A stretch of 64,000 nucleotides of DNA from Pseudeuparius sepicola (GCA_963920635.1 OY987303.1:58056278-58120277), one strand, 5' to 3'. Numbered from the stretch's first letter, positions 1 to 11,754 are shown. Program-made: numbers and translations. Notes: generated by a model not told the origin, from the sequence alone.

Positions 1-238
1 TTATAAGTTGATAGTAAAAGTTTTAAAAGAAAAGATTATTTTATTCTTTTTAGCGCATTTAAATAAAAGCTTTTTTTAAAAATATTTTTTTACTTTTAAT
101 TTATTTTGTAATTTTTAGTTTGGCCAGGTGTCTGAGTCTATTCATCTCAGTTAACGCATCATTGTTGCAAGGTCGTTTGCCGGTTAGTTTAGAACAGTCT
201 AGCTCTTCAATGAGGAGACCTTCTAATGACCATCTTGG
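1..238. repeat. Fragment of AAGCTTTTATTT-associated interspersed repeat
   Basis: AT-rich sequence with the AAATAAAAGCTTTT motif near position 62. It resembles the flanks of the copies near 56.4-57.1, 61.4 and 62.9 kb, followed by sequence with a CCATCTTG phrase that leads into the tandem array. No gene is visible. Confidence 0.5.
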
Positions 239-583
239 GTGTTCCGCCATGTTGGATTTAGAATGACGTCACACATATAATCATGCATTGTCATCCAAAT
301 TAAACGTGTGTACAAAATTTCAGCTCGATCGGTTGAAATTTAACTAGTCCGCCATCTTGAGTGTTCCGCCATGTTGGATTTAGAATGACGTCACACATAT
401 AATCATGCATTGTCATCCAAATTAAACGTGTGTACAAAATTTCAGCTCGATCGGTTGAAATTTAACTAGTCCGCCATCTTGGGTGATCCGCCATGTTGGA
501 TTTAGAATGACGTCACACATATAATCATGCATTGTCATCCAAATTAAACGTGTGTACAAAATTTCAGCTCGATCGGTTGAAGA
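239..583. repeat. 122-bp tandem repeat, three copies
   Basis: The phrase TGTTCCGCCATGTTGGATTT recurs at about 240 and 362, and as TGATCCGCC at 484, a period of 122 bp. Each unit then has GACGTCACACATATAATC and a TTTCAGCTCGATCGG segment. The third unit diverges after about 582. The related TTTCAGCTCAATCGG phrase occurs near 56.98 kb, so the array is an amplified piece of that dispersed family. Confidence 0.9.
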
Positions 584-626
584 TATCTGCTTCAAAATTG
601 AGTTGCAAGATTCCACCCGAACAAAT

Positions 627-654
627 TACATACATACATACATACATACATACA
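627..654. repeat. (TACA)n microsatellite
   Basis: Seven uninterrupted TACA units lie just downstream of the 122-bp array. Confidence 0.95.
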
Positions 655-702
655 TTGCAAGTTAAATAAAAGCTTTTAAAATGATATAATTTGTGAAATA
701 TT

Positions 703-1327
703 ACGACTGCGCTGAGCTGCCACCGCGAAAGTAAACTCTTTTTAGATATAATTTACACTTTGTAAATTTACACTTTATCGGTAAACAATTTACACTTTAT
801 CTGTAAATTCACACTTTAGTAGGGATGGGGACGGTTGGGAGACCCCCCTCCACTTTTTTGAGGCGACTTCGAAAAATTTTCGGGATCAGGATTAGGTATA
901 GGGTGATTTTCTGTGTCATAAAAATATGAGTCACATTCGGTTTGGGGGTCAAAATCATATAGGTACGAAAAGTACATCACTAAGCAGGGGTAGTTGAAAT
1001 TGAAAGTATAGGTAGTGATGTGGTTTCGTACCTATATGATTTTGACCACCAAACCGAATATGACTTATATTATTACAGAAAATTACCCTATACCTAATCC
1101 TAATCTCGAAAATTTTTCGAAGTCCCCTCAAAACGGCGGGGGCGGGGCCTAGGAGAAAAGTGGAGGGGGTCTCCCAACCGTCCCCATACCTACTAAAGTG
1201 TGAATTTACAGATAAAGTGTACATTTACAGATAAAGGGTAAATTTACAGATAATGTGTAAATTTACAGATAAAATGTAAATTATATCTAAAAAGTTTACT
1301 TTCGTGGTGGCAGCTCAGCGCCGTCGT
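703..1327. mobile_element. Foldback element, about 0.62 kb
   Basis: The two halves are inverted copies. CGACTGCGCTGAGCTGCCAC near 704 pairs with GTGGCAGCTCAGCGCCGTCG near 1308-1327, and the arms stay complementary through the GACCCCCCTCCAC / GTGGAGGGGGTC tracts to a centre near 1000. Each arm also holds short subrepeats of GTAAATTTACACTTTATC type. There is no coding capacity, so this is a non-autonomous snapback element. Confidence 0.85.
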
Positions 1328-1596
1328 AGATCCTACTTTCTTAGTTACGTTAAACCAATAGTGTGGTAGCTAAAACTGATAACCCCATAACTTCTTCACA
1401 GTAACAAATTTAATACAGGACTAGAAGATACAATTTCAGTTAACACATTGATCCTTAAATATCTATCAATACAAGAAATATGTTCAAAACTGAAAGCTCA
1501 TCTTAAATGGCAGCTATCAATCAAATAGACTACATCTTTTAAGCATGGTAATTAAATTCAAATATGGCTAGTTATTTATAGTAAGGTTTATATATA

Positions 1597-1668
1597 AGCA
1601 CAATGGTCTAGCGGCAGGATTTTCGCTTTGGGTGCGAGAGGTCCCAGGTTCAAATCCCAATTGTAACT
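1597..1668 (+). tRNA. tRNA-Pro(TGG)-like sequence, probable pseudogene or SINE head
   Basis: Visible parts are an A-box-like TGGTCTAGCGG, an anticodon arm TTCGC-TTTGGGT-GCGAG with anticodon TGG, and a T arm with GGTTCAAATCC. The outer acceptor-stem pairs do not match, so a working gene is unlikely. It lies inside the duplicated repeat, which supports a tRNA-derived repeat. Confidence 0.55.
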
Positions 1669-2112
1669 ACTTTTTTATGTTGAAATGACCTTTGCAAAAA
1701 GGCAATTAAAATTTTTGTAGTTCATTTGTGTAATACGTTTGGTTATTTGAAGTTGTTAAATTATTTTCCTTAATACAACTCGTGGTATGCCTAATAATCA
1801 AATAATACTGTTCGTTAATTTATTAACTCATTGTTATTTATAAAAAATTATAATTCGTAAAACTAACGAAAGGTATTATCGATAATACGCACACTACTTG
1901 TATATTACCCCTAAGAATTCAACTTCTTCACAGTACCAAATTTAATAGAGGACTAAAAGACAGGTTTTCAGTTAACACATTGATCGTTAAATATCTATTA
2001 GCACAAAAACATAACCGAAAACTCAACCGAAATGACAGCTGTCAAATGGACTTTAACATTTAAGCATCGTAATTAAATTTATATACGGCTAGTTCAGTTA
2101 AACATTAGTCTG

Positions 2113-2185
2113 ACTTCAAATGGGCTCAGGGCATGATTCTCGCTTTGTGTGCGAGAGGTCCTGGGTTCAAATCTCGGTTGTGGCT
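2113..2185 (+). tRNA. tRNA-Pro-derived pseudogene, second repeat copy
   Basis: Same arrangement as the copy about 520 bp upstream: CTCGC-TTTGTGT-GCGAG anticodon arm and GGGTTCAAATC T arm. The anticodon position reads TGT instead of TGG and the D arm is altered, so this is a decayed copy. Confidence 0.5.
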
Positions 2186-2455
2186 GCTTTTTTATTTTAT
2201 TTTTTAAATTATATTTTCGAAGAGGGGAAATATGTATAATTCTTGTAGTTAATTTATTTCTAAGAAGTTGGGTTGATAAATTATGGCTACATACAGTTGT
2301 TAAATTCTCTTTTTAAATACAACTCGTGGTATGCCCAACAATAGATAATACCTAAATGCTAAGAAAATACCACTCTTGCTGCACAGTCGTGGTATTTTCA
2401 ACTTTGGGATTATAATTCGTAAAATTAATGAAAGGTATTATCGATAATACCCTTG

Positions 2456-2664
2456 TTTATAACAAGGATAATACACTTGTTATATTACCTCTGATAATAT
2501 ATGTGTTCATATAAAATAATAATTATTATTATAGTTTTTCCCCTTGCTATGGCTTTTATACAGGGTGATTCAGTTTTGTTCTAGGATATCCACTGGCCCC
2601 AAAACTCAGGTTGACATAGAGGTAATATCGATAAAAAAGCAACAGTTTACTAAATTATGTAAAT
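2456..2664. other. DPH6 downstream region with a TACAGGGTG element end
   Basis: No gene. A TACAGGGTGATTC terminus is present at about 2569, the same terminus as the mariner-type element near 45.5 kb. It is probably a truncated copy. Confidence 0.4.
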
Positions 2665-2670
2665 TTTATT
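2665..2670 (-). terminator. Poly(A) signal of DPH6
   Basis: AATAAA on the minus strand, about 65 bases after the DPH6 stop codon. This is the canonical signal at a normal distance. Confidence 0.6.
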
Positions 2671-2735
2671 TATAACATCAATAACTTAAAGGCAACTTGA
2701 CAAAATAAACTGGAATAATATAATCGCGAAACAGT

Positions 2736-5700
2736 TCATTCGTTTCTGACACCACATATCGACACAATCGTTTGTTTATTCTTAATATATAAAACGGGTA
2801 TAAGTGTGTAAACTAGTGAGATATCGGTCCAATAATTATCGAGAAACTTGATCAGGTAATCTTCGCCTACGCAACTTATCGAATAGAATATCTTCAAGTT
2901 GTAGACGGAATTCTTGTCGTTTTCGTGACCTTGCCTCAACTTTTGGATCGAGTAATCCAAGGCTTCGGAAAATACATTTATGCGAAAATCACCGGGACTA
3001 TCTACTGGGTGTTCTATCCTACATACGACGGCCGTTAAATTGTTTTCGTAATTCACCCGACGGTATAAGGATACGGCGTAGTTATCGACGCATTTTCCAC
3101 GTTCTTCGTCTACAAAAATATGACCTCTTAATTTTCGGCAAGTTTTAATGCGCGAAACATATTTGTTGGAGTATTTCTTGAGCAAAAATAAGAAAAAAAT
3201 TTAGTCGCAATCTGCTACTTCGATTTTTGTTAGAATTAAGATGGGATACGGATAAAAATAAAAAAACTGAAGTAAATAATATATTATGTTAAGTGCGAAA
3301 TGAGATTTAAATGACATTCTGTTGAGAAAGAAATACTCAATAATATTTTAAGAGAAAATAGTTTTTTCTACCACCGTTAATAAATCGTAACAATAGAATA
3401 TTTTACTTACATTCGAACGAATTGTTGTGTTTATGTGCCCAAACATGCCATTCAATCAGTGCATTTTTAGGCAATCCTGTAACTACAACATATTCGACTA
3501 TCGCATTGTTCGTTCTACCTTCCCATAGTTTTCTAGCCGGTTCTATGTGTTTCATATCGGTCACATAGCAAATTCCCTAGAAGAAATACTATACATATTA
3601 TATACCATTTTATTCACAATCATTTACTTTTTACAAAAATATGTGCAGCCTATATCGAGAAAACAGACTATACAATGTGTCCCGGATAAGAATGAACAGC
3701 ATGGGGATCTTGCAAACGATGAGAGATAGAACAATGGTTAAATGGGGAAAAAGTTGCGCAATTTTAAGGTCAATAAAATGGTACAAACAGATTTCTAATA
3801 TATTTTTTCGTTTTTGAGTTATTTCGAAAATGGTAAAATTTTGCTTTTTGATTTTATGTTTTTATGAAATTGTTATCACTGATAGAAAAAAAGAAAAACA
3901 CTTTCTTGTGGCACTTTTTAACGGGCTTTAAGATGGCGTTTTTAGATTTGTTCTACAGCATTTTGTTTTTGAGAAACCATCTTCAACTTAATTTTTTTAA
4001 ATAGGGACCTGGATTTTTTTTGCAGATTTTGGAAGCACTTTCCATTGCAAATACCATGATGTATATCACAAAATATTTTTAAAATGTTTTGAGACAATTA
4101 TACTGAAATTTCCTGTTTTTCCATTCATTTTTTTCTATTGCGGCCCTGTTCTTAATAATAAGAAGTTTAAATATTAATCAGTATTGTCAACAATTTAACT
4201 TACAGTTTATTTTTACTTTGAAAACTTAATATTATTAAAGACGGCCCTGTCTGGTTAGTGCTTTCCTCTGTTGTTGTACAGCAAACAGTGTCGCATTGTG
4301 TTTTGGAGTAAATTCTTCGCTTTTTCTAATTGTGAGAAAAAAGCTTTAAGCCAATGAAACCAATAACTTCTGCCATGCATTAATTGGAACAATACATTCG
4401 TTCGGCCTCACACTATTTCTGTGACACAAGATATAACATGCTATATGCTAAGCTAACATCTTAAATTTGTCGTCATTCGAAAAAGCACCCTCCATTTCTA
4501 ATAATACAAATTATTAACTAAATGATGCAGTGTTTCAAAGCCTTCTAGGTGGAGGATTTTTATTAATTTTTTATTATCGTATGTGACTGTTATTAGTCTT
4601 TGCCGTCCCTTTTTTGGTTCTCCGATTGAAAGATAAGTTGTAAGTTAAATTGTTGACAATACTGATTAATATTTAGACTTCTTATTATTAAATACACGAC
4701 CGCAATAGAAAAAAATTAATGGAAAAAAAGGAATTTTCAGTATAATTGTCTCAAAACATTTTAAAAATATTTCGTATTGTAATGAAAAGTGCTTTCAAAA
4801 TCTGCAAGAAAATCCAGGTCCGTATTTAAAAAAATAAAGTTGAAGATGGTTTCTCAAAAATAAAATGTACAAAAAAATCTAAAAACGCCATCTTAAAGCC
4901 CGTTAAAAAGTGCCATAAGAAAGTGTTTCTCTTTTTTTCTATCTGTGATAACAACTTCAGAAAAAAATAAAATCGAAAACGCAAAATTTCACTTTTTTCA
5001 AAATAACTCAAATACGAAAAAATATATTAGAAATCTGTTTATACCATTTTATTGACCTTAAAATTGCGCAACTTTTCCCCTATTTAACCGTTATTCTATC
5101 TCTCACCGTTTGCAAGATCCCCATGCTGTTCATTCCTATCTGGGACACATTGTATAAACAGAAATAAATGTATTACAGCACCAATATATGATTGTAAGCG
5201 GTCTACTTTCCGGCTTGTTTTTCTTATAAAGGCATCAAATATATCATTTCAGCATTCTATATTCTAGAATTACCTGAACGACATCTCTGAGATTGACATT
5301 TGGATCAATCGCAAACAATAATCGTCCGATATTTCTCAATGCCAGTTTTCCTTGAGCCTTGATACCGCCAATTTTTAATTCTAAGGTGCCGGGTACCAAG
5401 CCGATCTGCCCGGCAAGATGGATGAAGTCGCCAATCCTCACCGCTTGACTGTAAGGGCCTTTAAGAAAACACACGGCATCTTGAAAAAATATCGTAATAG
5501 TACACGAACAAGTTTTATAAACCTCATTTTAGTCACGAGCGGAGAGAAGCGTAGCAAGTGTTTAATGGATCGAGTGTCTAGAGGAGCAGACTATACTTTT
5601 TCTAACAGTGTAATATAAAATCAGCACAGGAATTTTAATATTTTATTAAAAATGTCTACAAAGATTATCCCATAGAGATCATATATTGTATAGGTAGAGT

Positions 5701-8700
5701 GCAGGACGATGTTTTTTTATACATAGGATGCGCGGACAATTTTTGACGAATTTAAAATCATAAAATAGTAATAAATAGGCCCAGTGGACATGCGCATTTG
5801 CAATTTGAGGTAGTGTTTTGTGAAACTTGACACTCTTTGACAGCCATTTGACAGCGACAAACTAAGTATAACCTACCGTTGTTTGCATCACAGACGCTTT
5901 GTGGCATAATTTTTTCGATTTTCAGCTAATTATTAATAGTTTCTTCGCGTTTTAGTTGTTTGAGTGTTTTATCTAATTAAGTGATTATCTCGAATATGTT
6001 CTGCTCATTTTACACCAGAGTGTTTAAAAACGAAACGAGTCAAAATGCAGCTAACTGAAAATGCGGTAGCAACTCTTCTATTAAAACCACCTAAACCATC
6101 ATTTAAGTAAGTATATTAACATGATTGTGGTGTAAGAAACTATTAGTAGCTTATTTGTTTTAGTGTTAAAGTTATAAATGTAGATGAAAACAAGTCAAGT
6201 TCTAGCATCAGTGAAGCAAATTCTAGTAGTTTGGACGAAACTAGTTTTACAAGTATAAATGAACCTAGTTGTAGTTATCGAAGTCTTGACCAGTCCACGT
6301 TGAGGTGAACTTAATTTATTATCAATATACAAGTTTGTAGGGAGATAGTAATTCGGAAAAACAACCACTGTTTTGAATTGCGCGGTCTGAAGGTCTAATT
6401 CGCATGTTCCATAGGCCCATGCGCAAATCCACAATTTGCCATAAAAAGGGACTTGTTCAGCAGTCTACCTATCTGTATATGATCTCTATGGATTATGCTG
6501 AATATCCTGTCACCACAAAACATTAAAACATCTAACATTTGTCATTTCTCACCACAAAACATTTGTCACCGGCCAAGGTTATAGTCATAAAACGATAAAA
6601 TTAGGTCAGGTTAAAAAACTTTATTTAGTGCCGCCCATAACACTCTGTACCTTACATACCTATGTTGGCGGGAGCCCAATGCGATCGGCTCTGCACGTGA
6701 ATGGTGTGCCTGTCCGCAAATGGGTCGCCGTGTCCGTTATCTTTCGGTTTCTTCCAAGACAACAGCTCGAGCTTGATGGGGCAAGTTTCGCCGAAGGGCA
6801 CCTCCACGCACACCCTCGTCGGCGGGTTGAAATGGTTGAAAGTTTCGATGTATAGCGTGTTCAGTTCGGCGTATTTTGACATGTCCGATACGAACATGTT
6901 CACGGAACAGACGTCTTGCAACGTGTGGCCATGTTTATATAGAAGAGCTGCAATGGAGGGCGAAATGTTCTACCATCTACCGACAGGGTTGTCCATATTA
7001 AAGTAGCAATAATAAACGAGATTTACTTTTATTTTACTTTTTACTTTTTGAGATCAAAACACGTGATTTTTAATATGGTAAAATATGGTAAAGATCCGTA
7101 AAATCTTCATTTTTGGAAATAATCGCATAAACTTTTTTTTGTTTGAAAAAGGCCTTCAAAAACTGCTTCTTCTGACCTTCCTGCCATTTTCAAAATGCAA
7201 ATCCAGGGCCGGCTGCCATTTCTTTATACACCCGATTTTCACGAAAACCATTTAGCGATTTTTTTATTTAAAATCTGACCCCACAACGTTAATCAGAACA
7301 CCCCAAAACCCTCATTTACCAAATTTGAACAAAAAACACAGGGAGTTCCATTCTGTAGGGTGTCAAAGTTGAGCAAAATAGGAATTTTAAAGATATCTGG
7401 CGAGTCAAGTGTGCCATAGAATCCCTTCAAAACAGTTAAATGGTCAACAGGACCACTCAAAATGTTGGTGTGAAGAGATTTACTCCAAAAGTATACAGGG
7501 TATTTTTCTCTGAGCCATCTCAAAATTCTGAATTTTTATTAAACTTTACACTGGTCAGGAGTGCTTTGGAATCATTGAAAAAATATTAATAAACACAAAA
7601 GTAATGTATTTATTTATAAAATGCCAACCAACAAATAAAAACAATTTAAATTACTGGACCTTCCTCAACGAAGTCACTGTCTAAGATGATACATTTTCTG
7701 TGCCTTTCCTGTTGTGGCACACCAGCGACCTTAACTGATATGGACTTACTGACTGGCTGGCTTCTGTATTTTTTAGATTTAGTTCGTTTATAGTGTGTGG
7801 AGCGGTTTTGATACACTCGATTTTTGACCCGTATAAAGAGAGTTGGCACAGATAAGAACACTTTGTGTATATTTTCCCAGGGGTATAAAAAAATCGCAGC
7901 CGGCCCTGTATTTTCATTTTGAAAATGGCGGGAAGGTCAAAAGAAGCAGTTTTTGAAGGCCTTTCAAACAAAAAAAAGTTTAGCCGATTACCTCCAAAAA
8001 TGAAGATTTTACGGATTTGTACAGTTTTAAAGTTGGGCCCCTGTATTACAGAAAATTCACAAATTTCTGCCTTGAAATGAAGGAATCAATTTTTAAATAT
8101 AAGACCTAGAAGCTGAAGAATAAGAACATTCTAAGCAAAATGTGTAAAAGCTATAAATGATAGAGTTTATAGAGCACAGAATAGCCAAGTGGCTATTCTG
8201 TGTTATAGAGTATAAAATAGATGAGTCCACTGAAAATTTGGAAAAAAAGAGACGCTATCCTTGTCTGTCAGTGCTGCCAAATTTATGTTTATGTTGGCAT
8301 TACATAATTCACTATTTAGTGTCGCTATTTGCTGTTTTGTGGTACCATAGAAATGCGAAGAAGATACATTACCACTAACCTAACTGTGTAATTTTCTGCG
8401 ATCAGCAACAGATCAGTTTTCTGATCGAGATCCAATCGGGAGTCCTCAGTTTTGGAAAATAGTTTCGATGTTCTAAAGCTATTGTTACCACAAAACATTA
8501 TCGATTTTTCGTTGTGAATATAGCCGCACAACGACTGTGCACACATTTTTATAATGATATTGTCATTGTTAGCAAGTTTGGAAATTTCGTGTCTTTTTTT
8601 TTCAAGGCCGAATTTTCAGTGGACTCATCTATAGCAAAACATAACCCAGAAAGAAAAATATAACTTTACTTACATTTTAAAATATTCAAGGTCTCGTCCA

Positions 8701-11700
8701 TGGCCTTAGAAGGGTCACTCGAAGATCCTTGTACCCCACCAATCCAGAGCCAGCCCTCGCTACTGCTCTCGGCTTTAGCCCTTTGGCTAAAATTTGAGAT
8801 TCGATTTTCTTTATCTGACGGGTGCTCTTGGCAAGTAGTCTCTAAAATTAAAACGAGAATTTTTTTAAGGTTAGATAATTAAGTATTCTATTGATTGTAG
8901 CGTGCACCAACCTTCAAGTTTGTTAACCTCTTCGAAATCATCTTCATCGCTATCATCGGATATGTAACCTTCGCTGTCTTTCAAAGGCAGCCCCGCCAGT
9001 CTACCCTGCAAGTCCAATGCGGGCAACTTGAGTTCTATAGCGAGCTTGTTGAATCTCAAGTACGCCACCGGCGCTATCGAATCTCGAGAATGCATCACAA
9101 TCTCAGATTCCTCTCTAAAAGTATTCTACCATTAAGTGACCCTATGACGTATAGGCTCGTGGCACTCGGATTCAAAGAACTCGATGGACTTTACAGTGTT
9201 AGTGCGTTTAGTTTTCAAGCTACCACGTGCCAGGACCCCATGTAATCCATTGCCGTGTTACATAAACACATAAAGAAACCGATAGTACCTACACAATTAT
9301 CCTACTTTTAAACAGGGGGCAGTCCAACGTGAGGCTCTCGTATTCGCCCCCTTCGCCGCAAATGTTCAGTCCGTATTTTTCGTGCATCGCAAGCAGGTGG
9401 GGTTGCATCAGACTGAGGGAACGCCCCATATGTTTTGGTTCTAGGCCAAGAGACGCTACCTTTACAATTATCGCGTCCACTTCGCATCTTATCATTTCGT
9501 CCAACAGTTCCTGTTGGTTTCTTTGCCAGAGGAAGGCGAGCGGAACCAGGCCCAACCGGACACACCTTAAACGATAGCTGTGTTCACGGAACAATCCTTA
9601 ACTAGTGATTGGTTCAAATCAATTCTAAAATTCAAACTCGCCAATGAGACTGACAGTTACTATAGTACAGTAAAACTAACACAAAATTAGGCCAAACCCA
9701 AACATCAAAAAAAAAAGTCCTTTCTGCGCGAAATAGTTCCATACCCTCCTAAGAGTTAGTACTAAAAAGTTACACCACCACCAGCGTCGGGTTTCGGGGG
9801 GAGGGGGTGAAAAGGGCAGGAAATTCTTATTTTTCACAGTTTTGCATGAATATCTAGTAAACTATGAGGTTTAGCGCAAACGTGATCCTATACGCAAATG
9901 ATATACATTAAATTCCGAACAAGAATTGTTATATACAGAATTATGGTAAAGTGAACGGTTTCCATGATATGGAGGGGTAAAGATTTCTTTGTTTTTATTT
10001 CACGTAGTTTTTGTTGAAAAAACTTAAAATGATTACAGTATAAATTAGTAACTGAATCATGTATGTAGAATATATATAGACATATCTAATCATATATAGA
10101 TACATATTACACCCATAGATTGTTATTTTTTGTCACAACATAACCTCATAAGTATATGACTATAAATATATCCAATACAAGTTAGTAGCCTTAGTTAATT
10201 TGTACTCACTTTTTGCCCTCATTCATTATAGCGTTCTGATTTCCATTCGTTCTTTTATGTCAAATCATTCCCATATCTAATTTGTCCTTAGCTTGAAAAA
10301 TGAGAAAGTCATGAATAGGAAGCTCATGTGAAAAACAAGAAAATATATTAAACAATCTATATGAATCAAATCAAAATGATACAAAAGGTTATGAGTTTTA
10401 GGTGAATCATTAATTTCATTATCAGTCAGCACCAAATAGTTCACTCGGGCTGGTCAGAGGAAACAAATCTTCGTGTTCTTCGTCCTCTTGAGAATCATCA
10501 TTTAAATCGTCGTCGATGATTACAGTATCTCTATTGAGACATGCAAGTCCTAAGCAATTGCTGCACATACTTGAACAATTGAGACCACTTCTTCGACACT
10601 CGCAGTTTTGGACGCATCCATCTCTGCAGAAGCATACGATGAAGATTGTTTAATATATATTTTCTTGTTTTCACATGAGCTTCCTGTTCAGGACTTTCTC
10701 ATTTTTACAAGCTAAGGACAAATTAGATATGGGAATGATTTGACATAAAAGAACGAATGGAAATCAGAACACTATAATGAATGAGGGCAAAAAATGAGTA
10801 CAAATTAACTAAGGCTACTAACTTGTATTGGACATATTTACAGTCATATACTTATGAGGTTATGTTGTGACAAAAAATAACAATCTATGGGTGTAATATG
10901 TATCTATATATGGATAGATATATCTATATATATTCTACATACATTATCCAGTTACTAATTTATACTGTAATCATTTTAAGTTTTTTCAACAAAAACTACG
11001 TGAAATAAAAACAAAGAAATTTTTACCCCTCCATATCATGGAAACCGTTCACTTTACCATAATTCTGTATATAACAATTCTTGTTCGGAATTTAATGTAT
11101 ATTATTTGCGTATAGGGTGACGTTTGCGCTAAACCTCATAGTTTACTACATATTCACGCAAAACTGTGAAAAATAAGAATTTTCTGCCCTTTTCACCCCC
11201 ACCCCCCGAAACCCGACGCTGGTGGTGGTGTAACTTTTTAGTGCTAACTCTTAGGAGGGTATGGAATTATTTCGCGCTAGAAAGAACTTTTTTTTATGTC
11301 TGGGTTTTGGCCCGATTTTACTGTACTACTAGTTCTGAACTGGGACCTTTGAACAAGCGACAGACAAAAATGACACTTACACATTCTCCACCCTCACTCT
11401 TTGATAGTCCGACAAAATCGCACCAACCGACACTGCGTCGATATCGATATTTTGTTTGACATCTAAGAGCAACGAATACAAATCTTCGACTTCATCATTT
11501 TCCGTGGGTTCGTAGTTTTTGCCGCGTTGATTCGCGATGCCCATGGTTTCTTTCTTGTAAAGCGGCAGGTCCAGTGCCGTAGCAATGAGGTCGACCGCCT
11601 CGTGGCCAACGCTCTGATACATGTAACTGTCGATTTCGGTCTTGTTGTGGGGCATCAAGTGAGCGAGGGCAACGATCTCGTGGCCCGAAGCTACGCATTG

Positions 11701-11754
11701 CATCATGTTGAACGTGCTGTCTTTTCCGCCGCTTACTAGAGCTACCACCTTCAT
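2736..11754 (-). CDS. DPH6: Diphthine--ammonia ligase, long three-domain form (eight exons)
   Basis: Exons: 11754-11381, 9565-9293, 9114-8912, 8841-8674, 6947-6660, 5458-5274, 3576-3411, 3109-2736. They sum to 2031 nt, 676 residues, close to the long yeast form and unlike the short human protein. Family role: cytosolic ATP-dependent amidation of diphthine on elongation factor 2, the last diphthamide step. The N-terminal ATP-pyrophosphatase domain starts MKVVALVSGGKDSTF with the SGGKDS P-loop, and EGGEYESLTLDCPLF follows in exon 2. A linker with an acidic SDDSDEDDFEE stretch precedes two RidA/YjgF-like domains (VNMFVSDMSKYAELN; then NIGPYSQAV, HLAGQIGLVPGT and GICYVTDM). The last exon starts at GTAG|AC, because the more upstream CAAG acceptor breaks phase. 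All joins are in frame and no lesion was seen. Function is inferred from the family. Confidence 0.95.
3671..5154. mobile_element. Foldback element, CCCGGATAAG family copy A (DPH6 intron 6)
   Basis: The left end TACAATGTGTCCCGGATAAG and the right end CTGGGACACATTGTA are inverted repeats, followed by long arms (AATGAACAGCATGGGGATC / GATCCCCATGCTGTTCATT and further). TA lies on both sides, as expected for Tc1/mariner-type insertion. No transposase is present. Related copies lie near 39.4-41.1 and 48.4-49.9 kb. Confidence 0.85.
5670..6491. mobile_element. MITE with CCATAGAGATCATATA termini (DPH6 intron 5)
   Basis: CCATAGAGATCATATA at the left end matches TATATGATCTCTATGG at the right, and the inner GATAGGTAGA-type sequence also pairs. 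ATTAT on each side may be the target duplication. The body is non-coding. A second, inverted copy lies between DPH6 and RPIA (12.76-13.52 kb). Confidence 0.75.
7091..8045. mobile_element. Foldback element of the GTGTCCAATTTTAAAAC family (DPH6 intron 4)
   Basis: The arms TCCGTAAAATCTTCATTTTTGG (left) and CCAAAAATGAAGATTTTACGGA (right) are inverted copies. The interior matches the better preserved copy at 50.76-52.33 kb (GGGAGTTCCATTCTGTAGGG, GAAGTCACTGTCTAAGATGA). The outer TACAGGGTG termini are eroded here. Confidence 0.75.
8208..8636. mobile_element. Small inverted-repeat element (DPH6 intron 4)
   Basis: ATAGATGAGTCCACTGAAAA at the left pairs with TTTTCAGTGGACTCATCTAT at the right. The interior (GTGTCGCTATTTGCTGTTTTG, ATTCACTATTTAG) recurs inverted in the last GH31 intron near 41.4-41.75 kb. 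Confidence 0.7.
9661..11331. mobile_element. 1.67-kb foldback element with coding loop (DPH6 intron 1)
   Basis: Arms of about 700 bp (9661-10360 and 10640-11331) are near-perfect inverted copies: TAGTACAGTAAAA pairs with TTTTACTGTACTA at the ends, and ACCAGCGTCGGGTTTCGG pairs with CCGAAACCCGACGCTGGT inside. The loop between them is almost exactly a cysteine-rich reading frame on the minus strand. No other copy is visible in the window. Confidence 0.85.
10422..10634 (-). CDS. Cysteine-rich CXC-like C-terminal coding fragment in foldback loop
   Basis: An open frame of 70 codons ends in TGA at 10422. The frame stays open a few codons further upstream into the arm, but there is no start codon. 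It opens CFCRDGCVQNCECRR, continues with GLNCSSMCSNCLGLACLN (nine cysteines spaced C-x-C-x3-C-x3-C-x-C-x6-C-x3-C-x2-C-x4-C), then an acidic tail DDDLNDDSQEDEEHEDLF ending ELFGAD. The spacing resembles the Tesmin/TSO1-type CXC zinc-binding motif found in some insect and transposon-encoded proteins. It probably is a captured last exon. It lies in sense orientation to DPH6, so exonisation is possible. Function unknown. Confidence 0.5.
   Translation of the reverse strand, partial: CFCRDGCVQNCECRRSGLNCSSMCSNCLGLACLNRDTVIIDDDLNDDSQEDEEHEDLFPLTSPSELFGAD

Larger units (their letters stand above)
1340..2455. repeat. Duplicated unit of about 0.53 kb carrying tRNA-Pro-like sequence
   Basis: Two diverged direct copies (about 1340-1900 and 1915-2455) share CTTCTTCACAGTA, AGTTAACACATTGATC, a tRNA-like stretch and an ACTCGTGGTATGCC tail followed by a TATTATCGATAATAC palindrome. 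A diverged piece of the same unit lies in inverse orientation near 54.71-54.85 kb. Confidence 0.75.

Noticed and set aside
7681..7971. Minus-strand open frame of 96 codons
   Set aside because: It lies in the arm of a repeated foldback (also near 51.7-52.2 kb), shows no motif and is not conserved in frame between copies.
8208..8636. Hammerhead ribozyme suggested by GATGAGTCC in the element termini
   Set aside because: Although GATGAGTCC resembles a hammerhead core, no GAAA after a second helix and no cleavage triplet are placed correctly.
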